DNA from: an uncultured bacterium
GTDB lineage: Bacteria; Bacillota; Clostridia; Lachnospirales; Lachnospiraceae
Direction of reading: 5' to 3'
DNA length: 40,550 nucleotides
NCBI GenBank assembly: GCA_905214955.1
Contig: CAJMON010000023.1
Coordinates: forward strand, 1 to 40,550
A model generated the notes under the pieces. The model searched no databases. It worked only from the letters and a program-made list of their open reading frames with translations, and was not told the origin of the DNA. Numbering within the stretch: position 1 is the stretch's first letter; the number at the start of each line of letters is the position of its first letter. The position numbers and the translations under genes are program-made. This document shows, in pieces, positions 24,779-31,808 of this stretch.

Positions 24779-24935
24779 ACACTCAAAACCTGTATTCTGA
24801 CTCAGGCATCTGCGCTTTCTCCGCCTTCCCAGTTTCCCAGTGGCATTTTGAAGAAAACTCCTCCTACACAGCAACGGCATTGTACGGGAATCTCACCCGT
24901 TTCCATAAGCAATTCGCTTATCTAATTTTGAATGT
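24779..24935 (-). promoter_or_regulatory. Cobalamin riboswitch controlling the nitrogenase-like operon
   Basis: Minus strand: ACATTCAAAA (24935-24926) can pair with TTTTGAGTGT (24788-24779) as P1. Between them are ACGGGTGAGATTCCCGT, GCCGTTGCTGTG, GCCACTGGGAAACTGGGAAGG and the B12-box-like GAGTCAGAATACAGG. GCCACTGG..CTGGGAAGG and AGTCAG..AC.GG are hallmarks of cobalamin aptamers. The peripheral arms are smaller than those of the btuFCD riboswitch. B12 is expected to repress the operon. Confidence 0.87.
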
Positions 24936-24983
24936 TGAACTTATTCTGTTTTTTTTATATTTTTTCAAAAACTGATTACTTTT

Positions 24984-25012
24984 ATTATAGGTTTTTGGCA
25001 AATATTTGTCAA
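24984..25012 (-). promoter_or_regulatory. Consensus promoter of the nitrogenase-like operon
   Basis: Minus strand TTGACA (25012-25007), 17-bp spacer, TATAAT (24989-24984): a perfect SigA-type promoter just before the riboswitch leader. In 25013-25198 I see no terminator for the upstream methyltransferase gene and nothing else I can name. Confidence 0.9.
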
Positions 25013-25198
25013 GAAAATTCCAAATCCGTCTCCGGGAGGCGAAAAATGTGGGAGAGAGTCCGCTGGAGAACGCAGAGTAAAGGCATGCTGGAGGACGCCT
25101 TCGAAACAGCAGACAGGCATCCGCCGGCACGGCCCCAGCCACATCACACCCACTGCAACATCCTGCACACCCTCGGCCATATCACACCCTCTCGTCTC

Positions 25199-25999
25199 TC
25201 ACTTCCACCCCATCACAAACCACGTAGCCGCCCTGGCAGATTTCTCCCCCAGCAGCCTGTCTGTACAGCATACCCTGGAAAATCCTGCCTTCTCCATCAT
25301 TTGAAGAAGCTCCTCCGGCGCATAGATCCGCTCATGAATCTCTTCCGTATGAATCCATCTTCTTCCCGGATGTCTCATTCCAGCGTCTGCGCCGTCCCCG
25401 GATCCATCGCCAGAAACCCTTTCACCATTCTCCGGATCAGTACCATTTTCTTTTTCCTCACATGCATACACATGGATTTTCAGCGTCACCCGTCCTGCAT
25501 CCCCCCTGCAGATCTGAAACTCCAGGTTTTTCCCATCCAGTTCCCCTAAATCCACCGGCTCACATTCTTCCGTTTCCTCTTCTTTCAGCAGATCAAACAG
25601 AAAACATCCTCCTGGTTCCAGCCAGGAATGCACATTCTCCAGCACCTTCTGCAGATCCTCTTTCTCCAGAATATGGTTCATGGCATCGCAGGTACTGGTT
25701 ACCAGATCAAACTTCTTCCCCGGCTGATAGCTAATCATATTTCCCTGCTCAAAGAAAATCTCCGGATATTTTTCTTTTGCCATGGTAATCATTCCGTGGG
25801 AAAGATCCATGCCCGCTGCTTCGATTCCATTTTCTTGAAGAATACTGCACAAAATCCCGGTTCCACATCCGATATCCAGAGCCTTTTTTACCGAAATCCC
25901 CTGACGTGAAATCCACTGCAGCAGCTGTTCCCCAAAGATTTCCGGATAATAATTCCATCCAAACTTGTCATATACCTGGCTGAATAAATCACTGTACAT
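25199..25999 (-). CDS. Second class I SAM-dependent methyltransferase
   Basis: 266 aa. Seen: motif I ALDIGCGTGILCSILQENG (about 40-58), AAGMDLSHGMI, FDLVTSTCDAMNHI and LEPGGCFLFDLL, the Methyltransf_25/11 fold. Between the core and the C-terminal part lies a low-complexity, glycine/aspartate-rich insertion (ENGERVSGDGSGDGADAG). It overlaps the AraC gene by 11 bp, so both form one operon. It is not related closely enough to the 20298-21047 methyltransferase to be an obvious duplicate. The substrate is unknown; its closeness to the B12-controlled operon may or may not be functional. Confidence 0.82.
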   Translation of the reverse strand: MYSDLFSQVYDKFGWNYYPEIFGEQLLQWISRQGISVKKALDIGCGTGILCSILQENGIEAAGMDLSHGMITMAKEKYPEIFFEQGNMISYQPGKKFDLVTSTCDAMNHILEKEDLQKVLENVHSWLEPGGCFLFDLLKEEETEECEPVDLGELDGKNLEFQICRGDAGRVTLKIHVYACEEKENGTDPENGERVSGDGSGDGADAGMRHPGRRWIHTEEIHERIYAPEELLQMMEKAGFSRVCCTDRLLGEKSARAATWFVMGWK

Positions 26000-26903
26000 C
26001 CTGTTCCACTGCCTTCCTCTCTCTTTTTCGGTTTTTCTGCGTCTTCTGCCGTTCCTCCAGCAGCCGCTTGTACTCCCTTGGCGTTACTTCCATCTCATTT
26101 TTGAAAATGCGGTCAAAATACGTCAGACTGGAGCACTCCAGCATCTGGGCAATTTCTGCCATACTATATTTCCCTTCCATAATCAACTGGCGCCCTGCCG
26201 CAATCCGGTGCAGGTTGATATACTCCGAAATCGTATAATTAATCACTTCTTTAAAAATCCGGCACAGATAACTTTTGTTAATAAAGAAGCGTTCCGCCAG
26301 CTCATCAATGGATTGAATTTCCGCATAATGTCCTGCAATATAATCTGCTACCTCATGAGCCCGCAGCTGTTTGGACAGACAGCTGTCCACCACCTTTCCC
26401 TTGTTGGAAACCACCCGGCAGTGCTCCAGAGAAGGAATCAAAGACAATAGCTTTAACACTTCCGTCTTCACCCGCAGTTCCTGCAGTTCTGGTTTTCCAT
26501 GGAGAATTTCTTCCTCAATTCTGGAAAAAATCCGGACAATCTGGGGACTCTTTTTCACATCATACACTCCATAATATTGATCAAACAGGCCTGCAAAATC
26601 AATGCCCATAAGGCGCCCAATCTGGATAAATTCATCCTCTTTCATCTCCAGCAGCACCCTGTCGTGGGCCTGTCCTCCAATGATGCAGGTTTTGGGAATC
26701 CGTTTTTTATCCACCAGGGCAAGACAGCCTCCTTCCATGGAAAAGCACTCATGGTTGACAAAGTACAGTCTTCTTCCGGAAATCAGATACTGGATCTCAT
26801 ACTCATTTTTATAAAATTTCAACGGCGCCGTGAAATTTTCATCACGTTCCACCCGTCCGATCCCCAAACCGCCGTATTCTTTTCGATATTTTGATTCAAA
26901 CAT
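25989..26903 (-). CDS. AraC-family transcriptional regulator
   Basis: 304 aa. An N-terminal cupin-like sensing part (EIQYLISGRRLYFVN, then CLALVDKKRIPKT), a helical middle, and a C-terminal pair of helix-turn-helix motifs (DELAERFFINKSYLCRIFKE and MAEIAQMLECSSLTYFDRIFKNEM, ending TPREYKR). The start is the ATG at 26903, 10 bp after GGAGG; an upstream frame to 26984 crosses the promoter. Cotranscribed with the methyltransferase behind it. Ligand and targets are unknown. Confidence 0.9.
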   Translation of the reverse strand: MFESKYRKEYGGLGIGRVERDENFTAPLKFYKNEYEIQYLISGRRLYFVNHECFSMEGGCLALVDKKRIPKTCIIGGQAHDRVLLEMKEDEFIQIGRLMGIDFAGLFDQYYGVYDVKKSPQIVRIFSRIEEEILHGKPELQELRVKTEVLKLLSLIPSLEHCRVVSNKGKVVDSCLSKQLRAHEVADYIAGHYAEIQSIDELAERFFINKSYLCRIFKEVINYTISEYINLHRIAAGRQLIMEGKYSMAEIAQMLECSSLTYFDRIFKNEMEVTPREYKRLLEERQKTQKNRKRERKAVEQDVQ

Positions 26904-26927
26904 GTCTGCCTTGCCTCCTTTACCGCT

Positions 26928-26956
26928 ATTATAACTGTCCTTTCTCCTGAAAACAA
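26928..26956 (-). promoter_or_regulatory. Promoter of the AraC-methyltransferase operon
   Basis: Minus strand TTGTTT (26956-26951), 17-bp spacer, TATAAT (26933-26928), 25 bp before the AraC start. Confidence 0.65.
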
Positions 26957-26988
26957 TTCTGAATTTTCCACCCAGATTTTTCATGCTG

Positions 26989-26997
26989 TGCTATAAT
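26989..26997 (+). promoter_or_regulatory. Extended -10 promoter upstream of dus
   Basis: TGCTATAAT lies immediately before the hairpin repeat, so the repeat would be the first transcribed part of a leader of about 250 nt in front of the dihydrouridine synthase gene. The -35 is weak. Confidence 0.5.
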
Positions 26998-26998
26998 A

Positions 26999-27095
26999 GA
27001 TGCCAGGGTCAAAAGCCTGAAACCACGATATGCTTGCACAGGAGTAGGTTTAGGGCTTAGTGACCCGCCCGATATGGTGCAAAACGAACATCCAG
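26999..27095 (+). repeat. Intergenic hairpin repeat, copy 2
   Basis: It matches copy 1 over GATGCCAGGGTCAAAAGCC, GCACAGGAGT and AGTGACCC, and on through GATATGGTGCA. The hairpin core (27006-27066) has exactly the 61-nt length of copy 1, with GGGTCA/TGACCC intact and AAGCCT now facing GGGCTT (a wobble pair replaces one base pair), so base pairing is kept despite base changes. Confidence 0.8.
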
Positions 27096-27114
27096 TGGAT
27101 GTTCGTTTTGCACC
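27076..27114. repeat. 39-bp perfect palindrome attached to repeat copy 2
   Basis: GGTGCAAAACGAACATCCA (27076-27094), one base, then its exact reverse complement (27096-27114). The first arm belongs to the repeat family; the second arm looks like an inverted partial duplication of it. No T run follows. Confidence 0.85.
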
Positions 27115-27157
27115 GACCGAAGCGGAGCGTAGACATAAAAGTGGAGCGTAAGCTTCA

Positions 27158-27209
27158 CGATATGCGAATATCGGGTAGAATTGTGAAAGTGCGCAGCACG
27201 GAACAATTC
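27158..27209 (+). other. Two further stem-loops in the dus leader
   Basis: CGATAT gcga ATATCG (27158-27173), and GAATTGT (27178-27184) with ACAATTC (27203-27209) enclosing GTGC/GCAC. With the repeat and palindrome they make the whole 26999-27209 leader highly structured. I recognise no known riboswitch in it. Confidence 0.5.
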
Positions 27210-27253
27210 GTATGGCATCTTTTAATCTCAATACAACACTAAGGAAAAATCCC

Positions 27254-28204
27254 ATGAAATTTTATCTTGCTCCAATGGAAGGTCTCACCGGATATGTGTT
27301 CCGGAATGCCTATCAAACATACTTTCACGACATTGACCGCTATTTTACGCCTTTTATCGTAAACAAAAAGATGAGCCACCGGGAACTCTCCGATATTCTC
27401 CCGGAACACAACCAGGGTATGGAGGTCATTCCCCAGGTTCTCACCAACCAGGCAGAGGATGTGCTTTCCCTGGCAGAGGAGCTGCAGACCTATGGCTATC
27501 AGGAAATCAATTTAAACTTAGGATGCCCCTCCGGAACAGTGGCTGCCAAGAACCGGGGCGCTGGTTTCCTGGCTCTCACAGACGATCTGGACGCTTTTCT
27601 GGACACCATCTTTTCCAGATGCTGCTGCAAAGTTTCCATCAAAACCCGGATTGGAAAACTGGACCCAGCCGAATGGGAAACCATTCTTTCCATTTATGAA
27701 AAATATCCTGTGGAAGAACTGATTATCCACCCCAGAATCCAGCAGGATTTTTACAAACATCCTGTACGCATGGAGGCTTACCGATATGCATGTGAACACA
27801 GCCACCACTCCTTATGCTACAATGGCGACCTGTTCTGTCTTGCCGATTATCAGGCATTCTGCCAGGCATTTCCACAGACAGAAAAAATCATGTTCGGCAG
27901 AGGCATTCTTATGAATCCAGGCCTTACCGCTTCGCTGCGTGATCCAGGACAGGCTCCCATTCTTACCAGAGAGCTTCTGCGGCATTTCCATGATGACATT
28001 CTCCTTGGCTATGAAGAGATCATGTCTGGAGACCGTAATGTCCTTTTTAAAATGAAAGAACTCTGGTTTTATCTTGGCCACTCTTTTGCCTCCCCGGAAA
28101 AATACCTAAAAAAAATCCGGAAGGCACAGCGCCTTTCGGATTATCAGGATGCAGTCAATGCTTTGTTTGCCAGCCAGGAGCTAGTGGTTCCCACCAGTCT
28201 CTGA
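27254..28204 (+). CDS. tRNA-dihydrouridine synthase
   Basis: 316-aa FMN-dependent enzyme that reduces uridine to dihydrouridine in tRNA D-loops. Seen: LAPMEGLTGYVFR at the N-terminus, the FMN-barrel motif INLNLGCPSGTV with the catalytic cysteine, NRGAGFL, SIKTRIG, and a C-terminal helical domain. It is of the small, clostridial Dus type; the exact D position is not predictable. ATG at 27254 follows AAGGA by about 9 bp; an upstream frame from 27212 lacks a ribosome site. Monocistronic. Confidence 0.92.
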   Translation: MKFYLAPMEGLTGYVFRNAYQTYFHDIDRYFTPFIVNKKMSHRELSDILPEHNQGMEVIPQVLTNQAEDVLSLAEELQTYGYQEINLNLGCPSGTVAAKNRGAGFLALTDDLDAFLDTIFSRCCCKVSIKTRIGKLDPAEWETILSIYEKYPVEELIIHPRIQQDFYKHPVRMEAYRYACEHSHHSLCYNGDLFCLADYQAFCQAFPQTEKIMFGRGILMNPGLTASLRDPGQAPILTRELLRHFHDDILLGYEEIMSGDRNVLFKMKELWFYLGHSFASPEKYLKKIRKAQRLSDYQDAVNALFASQELVVPTSL

Positions 28205-28308
28205 CAAACCTTTCTTTTATGAAACCAGCGGCACCACGCTTCCCAAAATGCAGACAAAAATCACTGCCGGCATATTTTCCCCTCTTTCGTTTTTACGGAA
28301 CACAGCAA

Positions 28309-28333
28309 AACAGCGCCAAACTTCAGCGCTGTT
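28309..28333 (-). terminator. Terminator after the GH3 gene
   Basis: AACAGCGC (28309-28316) and GCGCTGTT (28326-28333) form an 8-bp stem with a 9-nt loop. On the minus strand it is followed by only a short T stretch (TT beyond the stem). It also lies after dus on the plus strand, where the T run is absent. Confidence 0.55.
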
Positions 28334-28361
28334 CTGACTGTTGCTCTTTTATGATGTTACA

Positions 28362-30770
28362 TCAGTCAATCTTCAGAAGAGCTTCCAGGACCCTTCTTGC
28401 ACAGATCTCCAGATCTTTTCTGGTAATCAGACCTTTTTCTTCGGCTTCCATCAGACGCTCTGTATAGCCGGTACCCATCTTGATATCATTTCCTGCCAGA
28501 GTCTCTTTATAATGTTCGCCCTTTGTCCACCAGTCTGTGGTCACAACACCCTTAAAGCCCCATTCTCCTCTTAAAATATCCGTCAGAAGTTCTTTGTTCT
28601 CGGATGCCCGGTGACCGTTGATCAGATTGTAAGAAGACATAATTGCCCAGGGATCTGCTTCCTTTACAATGATCTCAAACGCTTTCAGGTAAATTTCCCG
28701 GATGGCGCGCTCAGATACTCTGGAGTCGCTGTTTTTCCGGTTAGTCTCCTTGTTGTTGCAGGCGAAATGTTTCACCGTTGCTCCGATTCCCTGAGACTGT
28801 ACACCTTTCACCAGGGCTCCTGCCATTTTTCCTGCAAGGAAAGGATCTTCCGAATAATATTCAAAGTTTCTGCCGCACAGCGGGCTTCTGTGAATATTCA
28901 CTGCCGGTGCCAGCCAGAAGGAAATGTTGTTTTCTTTCACTTCGGATGCTGCTGCTCTTCCTACTTCTTCCACAATCTCTTTGTTCCAGGTACATGCAAG
29001 CATGGTTGAGCAGGGCCATGCGGTAGTACATACTCCGCAGTGAGGCGCAATCCGCAGACCTGCAGGGCCGTCTGCCGTCATGGCATTTGGCACGCCGTAT
29101 TCCGGCAGATTTCCAAAGCCAAAAGTATTGGCCACACCGGTGTTTGGCTGTCCGCCAAGAAGGTCTGCCAGCTGTTCATCACTTAACTGCTCCATAAAAG
29201 CATCCAGACTTTCTTTTCCTTCTGCCACATCTGCCAGCAGGATTTTCTTTTCTACCGGCTCCCCCCACAGGAAATACCGGCTTCTGCCCCTCATTTCGGG
29301 TGCTTCCCCTTCTACATTGTAATCCGGCCAGCCAAGGCCATTTTCCATGTAGTTGTTAGGTGTTCTCTGAGGCAGTTCTTCATAAGTGCCATCTGCCAGC
29401 AGTCTCTTGTGCAGCTGCTCCGGCGCCATCTTTTCCGTCAGCTGAAGCACAACCTCATTTTCTTCCAAATTCCATACGTAATCCAGCTCTTTTGCATCTC
29501 TCACTGAATTGCCCAGGTAGAAATGATAGGCTCCTTTTTCCAGAATATAGGCAGATTTCTGTACTTTTCCAAGGTCATCATAGGATGCCATATCTGCCGT
29601 CTTAAAGGAAAGAATCAGGGCCTGCTCTTCTCCTGGCTTCAGTTCTCTGGTCTTTTCAAAGGCTGCCAGCACTCTGGCGGGTTTGCCAAGAAGTCCCTGG
29701 GGTGCTCCGTAGTACAGCTGCACTACTTCTTTTCCTGCACATGCACCGGTATTTTTTACCAGTACACCTGCTGCAATGGTACCTTCTTTTTCCGTACAGT
29801 CCAGAAGTGTGATGGAGAACTCCGTATAGGAAAGGCCGAATCCAAAAGGATAATTCACTTTTTCAGAAGCTCCTTTTAAGGTTTCAAAATACCGGTATCC
29901 CACATAAATATCGTCAGTATATTCCACATATTTCGGCGATTCATGGAAATTTACGGTAGACGGATAATCGTCCAGGCTTCCAGCAAAAGTATCAGAAAGC
30001 TTTCCGGAGGGGCTGACTTTTCCCATGAGCACATCTGCCATGGCAAGTCCGCCTTCCATTCCTCCCTGCCATGCCAGAAGCACTGCCGGGAATCCCGGAT
30101 CTTTGGCAAACCAGGAAGTATCCACCATGCCGCCCACATTCAGGACCACTGCCACATGGGGGAATGCTTTTTTCACCTGTTCTGCCAGGGCTGCTTCTTC
30201 ATTGGTCAGGCAAAAATCGCTGTTCTGGAAAATCTTTTCACTCAGCTCTGACTGATGGATTTCCCCGGAAACCTGTCCTTCATAATGCACGCTCTTTCTG
30301 TCCCAGCCTTCTCCTGAAAAACGGCTGATGACAAGCACTGCAGTATCCGTAAACGCTCTGGCACCCTCCATCAGATCTGCCGGAAGTGCAGGCTCCACCG
30401 TCATTCCCGGAACCGCACCTTCGGCATACTGCTCTTCTACATTTTTCCGATAGAAATCTGCCAAAGGCTCGTACACGTCTGCCAGGCCTTTTTCTTCTTT
30501 CAGGCCATCATACAGATTTCTTACATGGGAAACTGTCACATCCCCGCTTCCACCGCCGCCTTTTACATAGTCAAAGACGCCTTTCCCAAACAGGGCCAGA
30601 CGTGCTCCTTTCTGGAACGGCAGCAGGTTTCCTTCATTCTTCAGAAGAACCATACCTTCCCGTCCGGCCGCTCTGGCAAGCGCTAAATGTTCTCCACATG
30701 CTGTCACTTTTCTGCCGTCTTTTCCCTCCGGAATGTTTGGCTGATAATTTGCTCTTACCCATTTCTCCAT
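28362..30770 (-). CDS. Glycoside hydrolase family 3, permuted domain order
   Basis: 802 aa, no signal peptide, so cytoplasmic. The GH3 domains occur in reversed order: first the (alpha/beta)6 C-type domain (GREGMVLLKNEGNLLPF at about 34-50, later GFGLSYTEF), then a fibronectin-III-like part (VQLYYGAPQ), and last the catalytic TIM barrel (VKHFACNNKE; TTDWW with the nucleophile Asp about residue 746). The same reversal is known from rumen Butyrivibrio and Ruminococcus beta-glucosidases. Probable beta-glucosidase; xylosidase or arabinosidase activity is possible. GAGGAGG precedes the ATG. Cotranscribed with the esterase upstream (21-bp gap). Confidence 0.9.
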   Translation of the reverse strand: MEKWVRANYQPNIPEGKDGRKVTACGEHLALARAAGREGMVLLKNEGNLLPFQKGARLALFGKGVFDYVKGGGGSGDVTVSHVRNLYDGLKEEKGLADVYEPLADFYRKNVEEQYAEGAVPGMTVEPALPADLMEGARAFTDTAVLVISRFSGEGWDRKSVHYEGQVSGEIHQSELSEKIFQNSDFCLTNEEAALAEQVKKAFPHVAVVLNVGGMVDTSWFAKDPGFPAVLLAWQGGMEGGLAMADVLMGKVSPSGKLSDTFAGSLDDYPSTVNFHESPKYVEYTDDIYVGYRYFETLKGASEKVNYPFGFGLSYTEFSITLLDCTEKEGTIAAGVLVKNTGACAGKEVVQLYYGAPQGLLGKPARVLAAFEKTRELKPGEEQALILSFKTADMASYDDLGKVQKSAYILEKGAYHFYLGNSVRDAKELDYVWNLEENEVVLQLTEKMAPEQLHKRLLADGTYEELPQRTPNNYMENGLGWPDYNVEGEAPEMRGRSRYFLWGEPVEKKILLADVAEGKESLDAFMEQLSDEQLADLLGGQPNTGVANTFGFGNLPEYGVPNAMTADGPAGLRIAPHCGVCTTAWPCSTMLACTWNKEIVEEVGRAAASEVKENNISFWLAPAVNIHRSPLCGRNFEYYSEDPFLAGKMAGALVKGVQSQGIGATVKHFACNNKETNRKNSDSRVSERAIREIYLKAFEIIVKEADPWAIMSSYNLINGHRASENKELLTDILRGEWGFKGVVTTDWWTKGEHYKETLAGNDIKMGTGYTERLMEAEEKGLITRKDLEICARRVLEALLKID

Positions 30771-30791
30771 GTCTGTAAAATCCTCCTCAAG

Positions 30792-31664
30792 TCATTCATT
30801 ATTTTCCCATGGTGCTCTTGGTTTTGTTTCCTCTTTTTCCCACAAATAATGCATCCAGTCTCCCGCAAGACTCATCCAGGACTGGCATTCCGCCTGAATG
30901 CCGTATCCATTCGTACACTTTGTCTCCTCCGTAGCAAGTCCCAGTCCATGGCCTCCCACAGGATAGATATGTAATTCTGCCGGAATTCCCAGTTTGTGAA
31001 GTGCTGCAAAAAACAGCAGGGAATTTTCTACCGGTACATCCTGGTCTGCAGCTGTATGCCACATGAATGTAGGCGGTACATCCTTTGTCACACAGGTTTC
31101 CAGAGAAACTGCTTTTCGTTTTTCCTGATCTTTGGACTCTTCTCCTAGAAGATTTTCAAAAGAACCCATGTGGGCTTTTTCTCCTGAGGTAATCACCGGA
31201 TAACTGAGCATCAGTCCATTTGGACGAAATGCCTCTGACGGCTTTCCAAGGCGCTCAGACAAAAATGCCTTCTTCCAGAATACGCCAAGGCTGGCTGCCA
31301 GGTGCCCGCCAGCGGACGAACCCTGCACCACGATCTTGTCCGGATCAATGTGCCATTCCTCTGCCCGCTCTCGAAGCATGGACACTGCCAGTGCAAGCTG
31401 CTGCAGTGCCTCTGGAAATCTGGCAGGTGCTGTGCTGTAGCGCAATACTGCCGCATGGTATCCTCTTCCTAAAAACTGCATGGCAATGCCCTCTGCCTCC
31501 CGGTCAGAAGTGGCGGAATAAGCCCCTCCCGGACAGATCACCACTACCGGACGCCGTCTGTCCGGCTCAATTTCCGGTGAATTGCCCAGAAAATAAGTAA
31601 CCAGTTTTCCTTCATATGCAGAACCTTCTGCCTGAATTTTGATGGTCTCATGAATCATCTGCAT
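30792..31664 (-). CDS. Alpha/beta-hydrolase esterase (carbohydrate esterase-like)
   Basis: 290-aa cytoplasmic hydrolase. Catalytic triad visible: Ser in GSSAGGH, Asp in ADQDVPVE, His in VGGHGLG; oxyanion region CPGGAY. It resembles acetyl-xylan or feruloyl esterase-type proteins that often sit next to glycosidase genes, as here before the GH3 gene. ATG at 31664 lies 4 bp after GGGGG; the next ATG, at 31658, is better spaced and may be the true start; the frame opens with TTG at 31682. The two-gene operon probably removes acyl groups and then splits plant oligosaccharides. Confidence 0.85.
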   Translation of the reverse strand: MQMIHETIKIQAEGSAYEGKLVTYFLGNSPEIEPDRRRPVVVICPGGAYSATSDREAEGIAMQFLGRGYHAAVLRYSTAPARFPEALQQLALAVSMLRERAEEWHIDPDKIVVQGSSAGGHLAASLGVFWKKAFLSERLGKPSEAFRPNGLMLSYPVITSGEKAHMGSFENLLGEESKDQEKRKAVSLETCVTKDVPPTFMWHTAADQDVPVENSLLFFAALHKLGIPAELHIYPVGGHGLGLATEETKCTNGYGIQAECQSWMSLAGDWMHYLWEKEETKPRAPWENNE

Positions 31665-31694
31665 GTATCCCCCTTTGTACAAAATGCTACTTTC

Positions 31695-31723
31695 ATCATA
31701 CCCATTTCTCTTCCAAAACGCAA
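31695..31723 (-). promoter_or_regulatory. Promoter of the esterase-GH3 operon
   Basis: Minus strand TTGCGT (31723-31718), 17-bp spacer, TATGAT (31700-31695). It diverges from the MATE promoter. Confidence 0.6.
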
Positions 31724-31742
31724 GTAGATTTCATGGTCTTTC

Positions 31743-31773
31743 TTGACCTTACAATAGTGATAAGGTTTATACT
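31743..31773 (+). promoter_or_regulatory. MerR-type promoter of the MATE gene
   Basis: TTGACC (31743-31748) and TATACT (31768-31773) are separated by 19 bp instead of 17. The spacer carries an inverted repeat ACCTTA (31746-31751) / TAAGGT (31761-31766). An overlong spacer with a centred inverted repeat is the hallmark of MerR-family activated promoters. Confidence 0.8.
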
Positions 31774-31808
31774 TTTGTCATCAGAATTTAGCTAAGCGAG
31801 GTCATATT

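Noticed and set aside
24606..24782. A 59-residue N-terminal extension of the NifHD fusion
   Set aside because: It lies over the expression-platform terminator and leader; the P-loop protein starts at MQIAIYGKGG with a good ribosome site.
24965..25180. A possible gene between the second methyltransferase and the riboswitch promoter
   Set aside because: The open frames overlap a perfect promoter, have no ribosome site and no recognisable protein features.
26929..27255. A minus-strand reading frame across the hairpin repeat and palindrome
   Set aside because: It consists of the repeat and structured leader; similar residues appear wherever the repeat occurs, so it reflects repeat sequence, not a protein gene.
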